From: an uncultured Tenacibaculum sp.
GTDB lineage: Bacteria; Bacteroidota; Bacteroidia; Flavobacteriales; Flavobacteriaceae
DNA: 64,000 bases
Assembly: GCF_947498805.1 (NCBI RefSeq)
Contig: NZ_CANMLT010000007.1
Span: forward strand, 159,130-223,129
Direction: 5' to 3'
The notes below the pieces were generated by a model. It did no database searches, was not told where the DNA came from, and worked only from the letters and a program-made list of their open reading frames with translations. Each line of letters begins with the position of its first letter. The first letter of the stretch is position 1. Below are positions 26,501 through 34,319 of the stretch, in pieces. The position numbers and the translations under genes were made by a program.

Positions 26501-29215
26501 ATGAGTGAAGAGAACAACAATTACGAACACGACGAAGAGTTAACAAACGAAAACCATCAAGAAGCAACTGAAACCATTACAAAGGTTACTGGGATGTACA
26601 AAGAATGGTTTTTAGATTATGCTTCGTATGTAATTCTAGAACGTGCAGTACCATCAATAGAAGATGGGTTTAAACCTGTACAACGTCGTATAATGCATTC
26701 TATGAAAGACCTAGATGATGGACGTTACAATAAAGTAGCAAATATTGTTGGTCATACGATGCAATATCACCCGCATGGTGATGCATCCATTGCGGATGCT
26801 ATGGTGCAAATGGGACAAAAAGAATTGTTGATTGACATGCAAGGTAACTGGGGTAATATATTTACAGGTGACCGTGCTGCAGCTTCACGTTATATTGAGG
26901 CGCGTTTATCCAAGTTTGCTTTAGATGTAGTTTTCAATGCGAAAACAACCGAATGGCAAGCCTCTTATGATGGTCGTAAAAAAGAACCTATTAATCTGCC
27001 TGTAAAGTTTCCATTGTTATTAGCACAGGGAGCAGAAGGTATTGCAGTTGGTTTATCTACTAAAATACTTCCTCATAACTTTAATGAGTTAATTGATGCA
27101 TCAATCAAATATTTAAAAGGAAGAAGTTTTAGAATCGTACCTGATTTTTTAACTGGAGGAATAGCTGACTTTACCAATTATAACGATGGTAAAAGAGGAG
27201 GAAAAGTTCGTGTTCGAGCTAAAATATCTCAGTTTGATAAGAAAACTTTAGTCATTACAGAAATACCTTTTGGAACTACGACCACTTCGTTAATTGATAG
27301 TATCTTAAAAGCCAACGAGAAAGGGAAGATTAAGATTAAAAAAATAGAGGATAATACAGCTGCAAATGTTGAAATCTTAGTGCACCTTCCACCGAATGTG
27401 TCTCCAGATAAAACCATAGACGCTTTATATGCATTTACTAATTGCGAAAATTCAGTATCTCCATTGTGTTGTATTATTGAAGATAACAGACCAGTATTTA
27501 TTGGAGTCACAGAAGTTTTAAAAAAATCAACCGATTTCACAGTAGAGCTCTTAAAGCGAGAATTAGAAATTCAATTAAGTGAACTTGAAGAGCAATGGCA
27601 CTTTTCTTCATTAGAACGTATTTTCATTGAAAACAGAATTTACCGTGATATTGAAGAAGTAGAAACTTGGGAAGGAGTAATTAAAGCTATAGATAAAGGT
27701 TTACAGCCGCATATAAAACATTTAAAGAGAGCTGTAACAGAAGAAGATATTGTTCGTTTAACAGAAATACGAATTAAAAAAATATCTAAGTTCGATATAG
27801 ATAAAGCAAAGCAGTTTATTGAGAGTTTAGAAGAGAAAATTGCTGAGGTAAAGAATTACTTAGATAATTTAATAGAGTTTGCTATTGATTATTTTAAAGA
27901 GTTAAAATCTAAATACGGAAAAGGAAAAGAGCGTAAAACGGAGATTAGAATTTTTGATGATATTGTTGCTACAAAAGTGGTAATGCGTAATTCTAAACTA
28001 TATGTAAATAGAGAAGAAGGATTTATTGGAACGTCGTTAAAGAAAGATGAGTTTGTTGATGACTGTTCGGATATTGATGATATAATTGTGTTTAGAGATA
28101 ATGGTTCTATGATAGTAACCAAAGTTGGCTCTAAAACTTTTGTAGGAAAAGGAATTATTCATATTGCAGTATTTAAGAAAAAAGATAAGCGTACCGTTTA
28201 CAATCTAATTTATAAAGATGGAGCAAGAGGACCATCTTATATGAAACGATTTAATGTTACTTCTGTAACCAGAGATAAGGAGTACAACTTAGCAAATAAC
28301 AATCCTAAATCTAAAGTACTTTATTTTACGGCAAATGCTAATGGAGAAGCAGAGGTTGTGACTGTTTTGTTACGTTCTGTAGGAAGCGTTAAAAAACTAA
28401 AATGGGATATTGATTTTGCCGATTTAGCAGTAAAAGGACGATCAGTAAGAGGTAATTTAGTGAGTAAGCATCCAATAAAGAAAGTTGAATTTAAAGAAGC
28501 TGGGGCTTCTACTTTAAAGCCACGTAAAATATGGTTTGACGATGCCGTACAACGATTAAATGTAGATGGTAGAGGAGATTTATTAGGAGAGTTTAAAGCA
28601 GAAGATAAAATCGTAATAGCTACACAATCAGGAAAAATAAAAGCAGTTACTCCAGACTTGGCAATGCATTTTGAAAATGACATGATTGTATTGGAAAAAT
28701 GGAAGTCAAATAAACCAATTTCAGCAATTTATTTTGATGGAAATAAAGAGCGTTATTATGTAAAACGCTTTTTAATTGAAAGTGTTGATAAAGAAGAAGT
28801 ATTTATTTCTGATCATGAGAAATCAAAGTTAGAAATTATAGCAACAGATTATCGCCCTATGGCAGAAGTTATTTTCTCTAAGCGTAGTCTTGAAAAAATA
28901 GAAGTAAATTTTGAAGATTTTATTTCAGTCAAAGGAATAAAAGCATTAGGGAACCAGTTAACAACTGATAAAATTAGAACTGTTAATTTGCTAGAATCGC
29001 TTCCATATGAAGAACCAGAAGAGGAAAAAGTTGAAGATATTGAAGTAAATGAAGAAGAGGAAATTGTAGAGGACGAAGTGGTTTTATTAGATGTTCCCGA
29101 GGTAAAAAAAGACTTTGAAGAGTCTAAAGAAGATAAGGCTAAGAAAGCATTAGCTAAGGCCATAAAAAAGAAAAAAGATAACAAAGACGACGATAGTCAA
29201 ACAGCATTATTTTAA
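26501..29215 (+). CDS. parC: DNA topoisomerase IV subunit A
   Basis: The 904-residue DNA breakage-reunion subunit has a winged-helix/CAP domain with catalytic Tyr131 (AAASRYIEARL), the HPHGDASIADAM quinolone-determining region, a tower and coiled-coil, then a degenerate beta-pinwheel C-terminal domain. The GyrA-box QRRGGKG is absent, which favours ParC. The last ~60 residues are a strongly charged Glu-rich then Lys-rich tail. The residue equivalent to the quinolone-contacting Ser83 of E. coli GyrA is Ala here (Ala95), which I believe is common in this phylum. The preceding small membrane gene is 88 nt upstream and the racemase-family gene starts directly after the stop. Confidence 0.94.
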   Translation: MSEENNNYEHDEELTNENHQEATETITKVTGMYKEWFLDYASYVILERAVPSIEDGFKPVQRRIMHSMKDLDDGRYNKVANIVGHTMQYHPHGDASIADAMVQMGQKELLIDMQGNWGNIFTGDRAAASRYIEARLSKFALDVVFNAKTTEWQASYDGRKKEPINLPVKFPLLLAQGAEGIAVGLSTKILPHNFNELIDASIKYLKGRSFRIVPDFLTGGIADFTNYNDGKRGGKVRVRAKISQFDKKTLVITEIPFGTTTTSLIDSILKANEKGKIKIKKIEDNTAANVEILVHLPPNVSPDKTIDALYAFTNCENSVSPLCCIIEDNRPVFIGVTEVLKKSTDFTVELLKRELEIQLSELEEQWHFSSLERIFIENRIYRDIEEVETWEGVIKAIDKGLQPHIKHLKRAVTEEDIVRLTEIRIKKISKFDIDKAKQFIESLEEKIAEVKNYLDNLIEFAIDYFKELKSKYGKGKERKTEIRIFDDIVATKVVMRNSKLYVNREEGFIGTSLKKDEFVDDCSDIDDIIVFRDNGSMIVTKVGSKTFVGKGIIHIAVFKKKDKRTVYNLIYKDGARGPSYMKRFNVTSVTRDKEYNLANNNPKSKVLYFTANANGEAEVVTVLLRSVGSVKKLKWDIDFADLAVKGRSVRGNLVSKHPIKKVEFKEAGASTLKPRKIWFDDAVQRLNVDGRGDLLGEFKAEDKIVIATQSGKIKAVTPDLAMHFENDMIVLEKWKSNKPISAIYFDGNKERYYVKRFLIESVDKEEVFISDHEKSKLEIIATDYRPMAEVIFSKRSLEKIEVNFEDFISVKGIKALGNQLTTDKIRTVNLLESLPYEEPEEEKVEDIEVNEEEEIVEDEVVLLDVPEVKKDFEESKEDKAKKALAKAIKKKKDNKDDDSQTALF

Positions 29216-29902
29216 ATGAAAACCGTAGGTTTAATTGGAGGTGTAACACCGCAGTCAACCATTATGTATTACCAAGTTTTAAATAAACTAGCAAATGAAA
29301 CATATGGTGGAAAACATACAGCTAAGGTGCTTATTCATTCTTTAGATTTTGGAGTAGTATCGAAACACCAATCTGAAGGACGATGGGATTTATTAGATGA
29401 AATGGTTGTGGATGCTGCTTTAAGTCTAGAAAAAGCAGGAGCAAGTAGTATTGTAATTTGCGCAAATACCATGCACTTAACAGTCGATGCTGTTAAAAAA
29501 AATGTAGACATCCCAATTATTCATATTGCTGATGCAACTTCAGAAGCAATTTTGGATAAAAAGTTAACAAAAGTAGCTTTATTGGGAACCAAATACACGA
29601 TGGAAAAACCATTTTATACCGCTATTTTAAATGGTTACGGAATAGAAGTATTGATTCCTGAAGCTAAAGATAGAGAGATAATACATGGTGTAATTTATAC
29701 GGAGTTAGCAAAGGGAGAATTGAAAAAAGAATCTAAAAATGAGTACCTTCGTATTATTAAGAAGCTAGAGATGCAAGGAGCAGAAGGAATTGTTCTAGGA
29801 TGTACAGAAATACCATTGTTAATTCAACAAGAAGATGTGAGTATTCCCGTATTTGATACCACCACAATTCACGCATCAAAAGCATTTAGTTTATCTAAGT
29901 AG
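29216..29902 (+). CDS. aspartate/glutamate racemase family protein
   Basis: The 228-residue protein belongs to the PLP-independent Asp/Glu racemase superfamily. The two catalytic Cys are present: Cys82 in VICANTMH and Cys196 in GCTEIPLL. The N-terminus KTVGLIGGVTPQST is typical of the YgeA-like branch. It probably interconverts D- and L-forms of an acidic or related amino acid in the cytoplasm; the substrate cannot be told from sequence. Its ATG abuts the parC stop and it overlaps the next gene by one base, so it is part of the parE-parC transcript. Confidence 0.88.
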   Translation: MKTVGLIGGVTPQSTIMYYQVLNKLANETYGGKHTAKVLIHSLDFGVVSKHQSEGRWDLLDEMVVDAALSLEKAGASSIVICANTMHLTVDAVKKNVDIPIIHIADATSEAILDKKLTKVALLGTKYTMEKPFYTAILNGYGIEVLIPEAKDREIIHGVIYTELAKGELKKESKNEYLRIIKKLEMQGAEGIVLGCTEIPLLIQQEDVSIPVFDTTTIHASKAFSLSK

Positions 29903-30759
29903 TGAGTAAAATTTTTAAATATCAATTCGATTTAGATTCTTTTTGGGGAATCCTTGGCTATATCGTAATGGTTGTATTTATCTCTTGGTTAATTTCAAGA
30001 ATAATTCGCTATATTATCTTACTGTTTATAAAAAACAGAAAGACCGATCGATACGGTAAAACAAGTATCTTATTTTTTAGAAATTCGGTAAAGTTCTTTA
30101 TTGGGATTTTTGCATTGATATATATTATATTAACTATTCCAACTTTACGAAGCAAAGCCACATTAATCTTTTCAGGGGCCGGAATTATTGCAGCTATTAT
30201 TGGTTTTGCCGCACAGGCTGCTTTATCCAATTTAATTGCTGGGGCCTTTATTGTACTTTTCAAACCTTTTCGAGTGGGAGACTATATAAAATTAGATGAA
30301 ACTCGTATGGGAATAGTTGAAGATATTACATTGCGTCATACGGTAATTAATAACTTTGAAAACAAACGTTTAATCATACCTAACTCGGTTATTAGTACCG
30401 ATTCTGTTTTAAATCATACGATTGAAGATTCCTATATTTTAAGTTTTAACAACTTTAAAATAGGTATAAAAGCAGACATAGATTTGGCAAGAAAAATAAT
30501 CCAAGAAGAAGCGATAAAACTTCCAAATGTAATTGATAATAGGACTACAGAACAAGTTTTAGAAAATAAAAATCAAGTAGACGTTCGTGTAATAGACGTA
30601 CATCCTGATCATATTCATATGAGAGCTTATGTGTGGTTAAACGAGCCCTTTTTGGAGTTTAAAACAAAATGTTCTTTGAAAGAAGCTGTTCATAAGCGAT
30701 TCTTAAAAGAAGGAGTTGATTTACCGATTCCAATTAATAAGATTTTAAAGTTAGCTTAA
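29902..30759 (+). CDS. small-conductance mechanosensitive channel, MscS family
   Basis: The 285-residue protein starts at GTG, overlapping the racemase stop by one base. Three transmembrane helices are visible (~13-40, ~55-80 and the pore-lining ~86-118 with SGAGIIAAIIGFAAQAALSNLIAG). The MscS beta domain (KPFRVGDYIKL, RLIIPNSVI) and a C-terminal alpha/beta domain follow. It would release solutes on hypo-osmotic shock across the inner membrane. The stop overlaps that of the convergent gene by 3 nt, so no separate terminator fits between them. Confidence 0.9.
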   Translation: MSKIFKYQFDLDSFWGILGYIVMVVFISWLISRIIRYIILLFIKNRKTDRYGKTSILFFRNSVKFFIGIFALIYIILTIPTLRSKATLIFSGAGIIAAIIGFAAQAALSNLIAGAFIVLFKPFRVGDYIKLDETRMGIVEDITLRHTVINNFENKRLIIPNSVISTDSVLNHTIEDSYILSFNNFKIGIKADIDLARKIIQEEAIKLPNVIDNRTTEQVLENKNQVDVRVIDVHPDHIHMRAYVWLNEPFLEFKTKCSLKEAVHKRFLKEGVDLPIPINKILKLA

Positions 30760-31133
30760 TGCTTATTTGCAGCGTTTAATTCAGCTTTAGAAAGGATTAA
30801 TACAATTACAATTTCTATAATAATATACAACCAACCCAGCGTTGTAACTTCTTTGAAATGCGATAGAACTAGTACTAAAGAAACAACACAATACATACTG
30901 TTTAGGTAAGCGATAACCTTTAAATATTTAAATAATTGGTTTTTAACAAATACCAAGCAATAAAGGTCATATAATAAGAAGCCAAAAGGAATGATGGCTA
31001 GCGTGTACAATGTAGACTTCGGAATACCAAAATAAACTTGAAACTTCACTAATACTATTCCTAATAAAAAACTAGATAAAAGAGCACCGAAAGCATCAAT
31101 ATAGAAGAATGTTTTATGAGATAGAGATTTCAT
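30756..31133 (-). CDS. four-helix integral membrane protein, unknown function
   Basis: The 125-residue product has four predicted transmembrane helices (about 9-29, 40-62, 70-91, 98-116), short loops and no recognisable catalytic motif. The start codon overlaps the csaA stop by one base (TAATG), so it is translationally coupled to csaA. It ends within the stop codon of the convergent mscS gene. Small membrane proteins of this layout are common in Flavobacteriaceae; I cannot name the family. Confidence 0.8.
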   Translation of the reverse strand: MKSLSHKTFFYIDAFGALLSSFLLGIVLVKFQVYFGIPKSTLYTLAIIPFGFLLYDLYCLVFVKNQLFKYLKVIAYLNSMYCVVSLVLVLSHFKEVTTLGWLYIIIEIVIVLILSKAELNAANKH

Positions 31134-31483
31134 TAGGCAATTTTACTACCGTTTTTAATAGGTCTTTCTGGAGAAAGTAAGGTAACCTCTTTGTCATTAC
31201 CTAATCCACCTAATACCAAACATTCGCTCATCATTGTAGCAATTTGTTTTTTAGGGAAATTTACCACAGCTACTACCTGTTTTCCAACTAATTCTTCGGT
31301 AGTATATAATTTGGTTATTTGAGCAGAGGTTTTTTTAATACCATATTCACCAAAATCAACCTGCATTTTATAAGCTGGATTTTTCACTTCTTTAAAAACT
31401 TCCGCAGAAATGATGGTGCCTACACGCATTTCAACCTTAGTAAAATCATTCCAGGAAATTAGGTTCTTTTCAGTTTCACTCAT
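31133..31483 (-). CDS. csaA: CsaA/YgjH-type tRNA-binding protein
   Basis: The 116-residue protein is a single OB-fold EMAP/Trbp111-type tRNA-binding domain, with hallmark segments VEMRVGTIISAEVF, KTSAQITKLY and GKQVVAVVNFPKKQIA. It matches Bacillus CsaA over nearly its full length (from memory). The family binds tRNA as a homodimer and has been described as a secretion-related chaperone in Bacillus. It is the first gene of a two-gene minus-strand unit. Confidence 0.88.
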   Translation of the reverse strand: MSETEKNLISWNDFTKVEMRVGTIISAEVFKEVKNPAYKMQVDFGEYGIKKTSAQITKLYTTEELVGKQVVAVVNFPKKQIATMMSECLVLGGLGNDKEVTLLSPERPIKNGSKIA

Positions 31484-31575
31484 TTTTCAAAAATTTCGAT
31501 AAATATAACCTTTATACTATTAAAAGACTCTTTTATGGTCTGTAATTATTCGTCTGAGGATTAAATACAATAGAT

Positions 31576-31890
31576 ATGCTTAAAAATTGAGAAATTGGGC
31601 TAACCAAAAAGTTAACTAACCAAACTTAATTAAAAAAGAAAACAGATTATGACATTATAATTACCGGAGGAGGATATCATGCTTGGAAGAGTGATTATAA
31701 AGTTTGGGAAGTTATACCATACATAAGATAACCATATCAAGAAGAACAAATATTCATTACAAGAGAAGCCTATTCAGATTAACAAGGATGGGTAGAAGAG
31801 GCTTTATGTGTGGCAGAACATATTATGAGAGAAAAATATGGACTGGAATGTCCAACATGGTTAGATAAAAATTATTACTTAGGATGGTAA
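31576..31890 (+). pseudogene. decayed gene with four in-frame stops
   Basis: Reading from ATG 31576 to the TAA at 31888-31890 gives one continuous protein-like frame of 105 codons, interrupted by TGA at 31588 and TAA at 31627, 31729 and 31780. Between the stops the translation is clearly protein-like (DYDIIITGGGYHAWKSDY, EEQIFITREAYSD, GWVEEALCVAEHIM, and the end CPTWLDKNYYLGW). No frame shift is needed, so decay appears to be by point mutation only. An intact intrinsic terminator still follows. The family is not recognised. It fills most of the 539-nt gap between csaA and meaB. Confidence 0.62.
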
Positions 31891-31897
31891 TAATCTA

Positions 31898-31939
31898 TAA
31901 AGGTTAGTTTACAATTACTTTTCTAACCTTTAGTTTTTT
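31898..31939 (+). terminator. intrinsic terminator after pseudogene
   Basis: A 10-bp stem TAAAGGTTAG (31898-31907) with CTAACCTTTA (31923-31932) encloses a 15-nt loop and is followed by six T (31934-31939). It lies directly after the pseudogene stop and appears intact. Confidence 0.8.
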
Positions 31940-31948
31940 GATTGATTT

Positions 31949-32023
31949 AAGAAGGTTTAAAATACAAAAGTTATTAGAAGAAAGCTATTCTTTCTACTCG
32001 CATAATACGTTTTAAGCCTTCTT
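31949..32023. repeat. 75-nt inverted repeat abutting meaB stop
   Basis: AAGAAGGTTTAAAA (31949-31962) pairs with TTTTAAGCCTTCTT (32010-32023), 13 of 14 positions Watson-Crick and one G:U. The 47-nt centre contains a small inner hairpin (AGAAAG/CTTTCT). On the minus strand it begins at the last base of the meaB stop codon, so it may form the 3' end of meaB mRNA; a small mobile-element remnant with terminal inverted repeats is an alternative. Confidence 0.5.
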
Positions 32024-33093
32024 TATGTATCTAATAATCGTTTGGCAGCGTTAAAAGGAGTGGTTGTTCCTTTTTCTAGATTTTCAATCTCAATTTTTAA
32101 TTGATCCTTTATTGCTGGATTGTTGTAGAAGTTGTTTTTTAATTGCTGATTAATAGTTTCTAACAACCAATATTCATTTTGATTCTTTCTCTTTTCGTTG
32201 AAGAAATTACGTTGCTTCGCATTGTTTATATAATCGCTAATCATCGCATAAATAGCATCAATTCCTTTATGATGTAGTGCGCTAGCCACCATAACTTTTG
32301 GTTGCCATCCATTGTCTTTAGGAGGATATAAGTGTAAAGCTCTATTAAATTCAACTTTGGCAATCTTGGCAGGCTTTGCATTATCACCATCAGCTTTATT
32401 AATAACAATGGCATCGGCCATTTCAATAATTCCGCGCTTAATACCTTGTAGCTCATCACCAGCTCCTGCAAGTTTCAATAATAAAAAGAAATCTACCATA
32501 GAATGTACGGCAGTTTCTGATTGTCCTACACCAACAGTTTCTATAACAATAGTATCAAAACCAGCAGCTTCACATAAAATAATGCTTTCGCGTGTTTTTT
32601 GAGCAACTCCGCCTAAAGAAGTTCCAGAAGGAGAAGGACGAATAAAAGCATTGGCATCAGTAACCAATTGTTCCATACGAGTTTTATCACCTAAAATACT
32701 TCCTTTGTTAACAGAACTACTAGGATCTACTGCTAGAACTGCTACTTTTTTACCTAAAGAGGTTAAGTGCTTACCAAAAGACTCAATAAAAGTACTTTTT
32801 CCAACACCAGGAACTCCAGTAATACCAATTCGAACAGATTTGTTGGCATGCGGTAAGCAGGCATCTAAAATTTGATTCGCCTTTTCTTGATGTTTTACAT
32901 TGGTACTTTCTATCAATGTAATAGCCCTACTTAAAAAAGTAATATCACCTCCTAAAATTTTTTCAACAAACTCATTTATTGAAGGTTGTTTTCTTCGGTT
33001 ACGCTTAATTTTTTGAGCAGAAGATTTACTCGTGGTTTCTGGTTGTGAAACCCCGTCTTTTTCTGATAGTGCTGATTTGTTTTTTGACGTCAT
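32023..33093 (-). CDS. meaB: methylmalonyl-CoA mutase-associated GTPase MeaB
   Basis: The 356-residue G3E-family P-loop GTPase has Walker A GVPGVGKST (~93-101), the switch-region segment DPSSSVNKGSILGDKTRM, the ETVGVGQSE motif and the NKADGDN base-recognition region. MeaB protects and helps reload adenosylcobalamin in methylmalonyl-CoA mutase. The mutase subunits are not in this window. A Lys/Arg/Ser-rich N-terminal extension of ~38 residues precedes the conserved domain; no later Met before the conserved region would give a better start. It is divergent from the ECF sigma gene, with 100 nt between. Confidence 0.93.
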   Translation of the reverse strand: MTSKNKSALSEKDGVSQPETTSKSSAQKIKRNRRKQPSINEFVEKILGGDITFLSRAITLIESTNVKHQEKANQILDACLPHANKSVRIGITGVPGVGKSTFIESFGKHLTSLGKKVAVLAVDPSSSVNKGSILGDKTRMEQLVTDANAFIRPSPSGTSLGGVAQKTRESIILCEAAGFDTIVIETVGVGQSETAVHSMVDFFLLLKLAGAGDELQGIKRGIIEMADAIVINKADGDNAKPAKIAKVEFNRALHLYPPKDNGWQPKVMVASALHHKGIDAIYAMISDYINNAKQRNFFNEKRKNQNEYWLLETINQQLKNNFYNNPAIKDQLKIEIENLEKGTTTPFNAAKRLLDT

Positions 33094-33193
33094 TAACAGT
33101 GGTAAAGCAAATAATAATGTAAATTTAGAAATAAAATTTTATCAAAATGCAACGCCATTAAAAAACAATCGTCTTTAGAGTAAGAAATCAATA

Positions 33194-33745
33194 ATGAAAT
33201 CAACCAAACAGCTACATCATTCGGTAATTGAAGCTTGTAAAATAAATGATGCAAAAGCACAAATGCAATTGTATGATTTGTATTGTGATGCTATGTTTAA
33301 TGTGGCTTTACGATATGTAAAAGATTCATTTGTAGCTGAAGATGTGATGCAAGATGCTTTTGTAAAAGCGTTTAAGAATATGCATTCTTATAAAGAAGAA
33401 GTTGCTTTTGGAGCATGGTTGAAAAGAATAGTAATCAATCAAAGTATTGACTGGTTAAAAAAGAAGAAACTAGAACTAATTTCAATAAATGAAGAAATTA
33501 CATCTTCGATAGTAGAAGAAGATGATTGGTGTGTAGCTTCTACTATTTCTTATCAAGAAATAGTGAGCTGCATTCAAAAGTTAAAAGAAAAATATAGAGT
33601 AGTACTTACTTTATTCTTATTAGAAGGGTATGATCATAAAGAGATTTCTGAAATACTAGGAATATCAGAAGTAACCTCAAGAACCCATTTAATGAGAGGT
33701 AAAAAACAAGTACGAGAACACTTAAAAACAACTCATCATGTCTAA
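33194..33745 (+). CDS. ECF-type RNA polymerase sigma factor
   Basis: The 183-residue sigma-70 family member has region 2 (~20-85: LYDLYCDAMFNVALRYV, EDVMQDAFVKAF) and region 4 (~122-175: YRVVLTLFLLEGYDHKEI, ILGISEVTSRTHL with its HTH). It overlaps the next gene, a single-pass membrane protein, by 8 nt. This is the standard sigma/anti-sigma arrangement. Its regulon is unknown; the third gene in the operon is a secreted adhesin-domain protein. Confidence 0.9.
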   Translation: MKSTKQLHHSVIEACKINDAKAQMQLYDLYCDAMFNVALRYVKDSFVAEDVMQDAFVKAFKNMHSYKEEVAFGAWLKRIVINQSIDWLKKKKLELISINEEITSSIVEEDDWCVASTISYQEIVSCIQKLKEKYRVVLTLFLLEGYDHKEISEILGISEVTSRTHLMRGKKQVREHLKTTHHV

Positions 33746-34319
33746 AGATATTAGAGAAATATTACAGCAGAAGAATGAGAAAAAAGAAACATTATCTGCC
33801 AATCATAGAGCGCGTTTTCAACAGAAACTAATGGAAGAGTTACATGATGCTCCAGAGGTAAAAAAGAAAAATTATCAATGGTTATATGTTGCTGCTTCAA
33901 TAGTGTTGTTACTTGGGCTTGCCGTTACTTTTTATCCAAAAGGAGGAGGGGAGATTGTAGAACCTGTAGTTGATTTGAATGGCAATTCAACGGAAACACA
34001 ACATATAAGTTTAGGAAGTATTTCTCCTGAATTAAAAACAGTGGAAGCATATTATATCAACTCTATTAATTATGAATTAAGTCAGTTAGAACTAACGAAA
34101 GAAAATAAAGAACTATTTGATGGCTATTTATTTCAATTAGGAAATCTAACAAAAGAATATAAATCGTTAACCGAAGAGCTCAATACAAAAGGTGTTAACG
34201 ACGATACTATCAATGCATTGATTGGAAACTTGCAATTGCGTTTACAGCTGTTAAAACGTATGCAAAAACAATTACGTGAATTTAAAAATCCAACTCAAAA
34301 TGACATTCAAAAAATTTAA
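33738..34319 (+). CDS. putative anti-sigma factor, single-pass membrane protein
   Basis: The 193-residue product has a charged cytoplasmic N-terminus (~1-46, including LSANHRARFQQKLMEEL), one transmembrane helix (~47-66, WLYVAASIVLLLGLAV), and a periplasmic part dominated by helical heptad-like sequence (~105-190). There is no zinc-binding HxxxCxxC motif and no FecR domain, so the anti-sigma call rests on gene order, topology and the 8-nt overlap with the sigma gene. It overlaps the next gene by 20 nt. Confidence 0.72.
   Translation: MSKDIREILQQKNEKKETLSANHRARFQQKLMEELHDAPEVKKKNYQWLYVAASIVLLLGLAVTFYPKGGGEIVEPVVDLNGNSTETQHISLGSISPELKTVEAYYINSINYELSQLELTKENKELFDGYLFQLGNLTKEYKSLTEELNTKGVNDDTINALIGNLQLRLQLLKRMQKQLREFKNPTQNDIQKI

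Noticed and set aside
26773..26797. Ala at the quinolone-contact position of ParC as acquired drug resistance
   Set aside because: The surrounding motif is typical of Bacteroidetes ParC as I remember it, so it more likely reflects lineage than selection.
31576..31890. Possibility that the in-frame TAA/TGA codons are recoded rather than nonsense
   Set aside because: Every other gene in the window uses TAA, TAG or TGA as stop, and both stop types occur in this frame, so decay is the simpler explanation.
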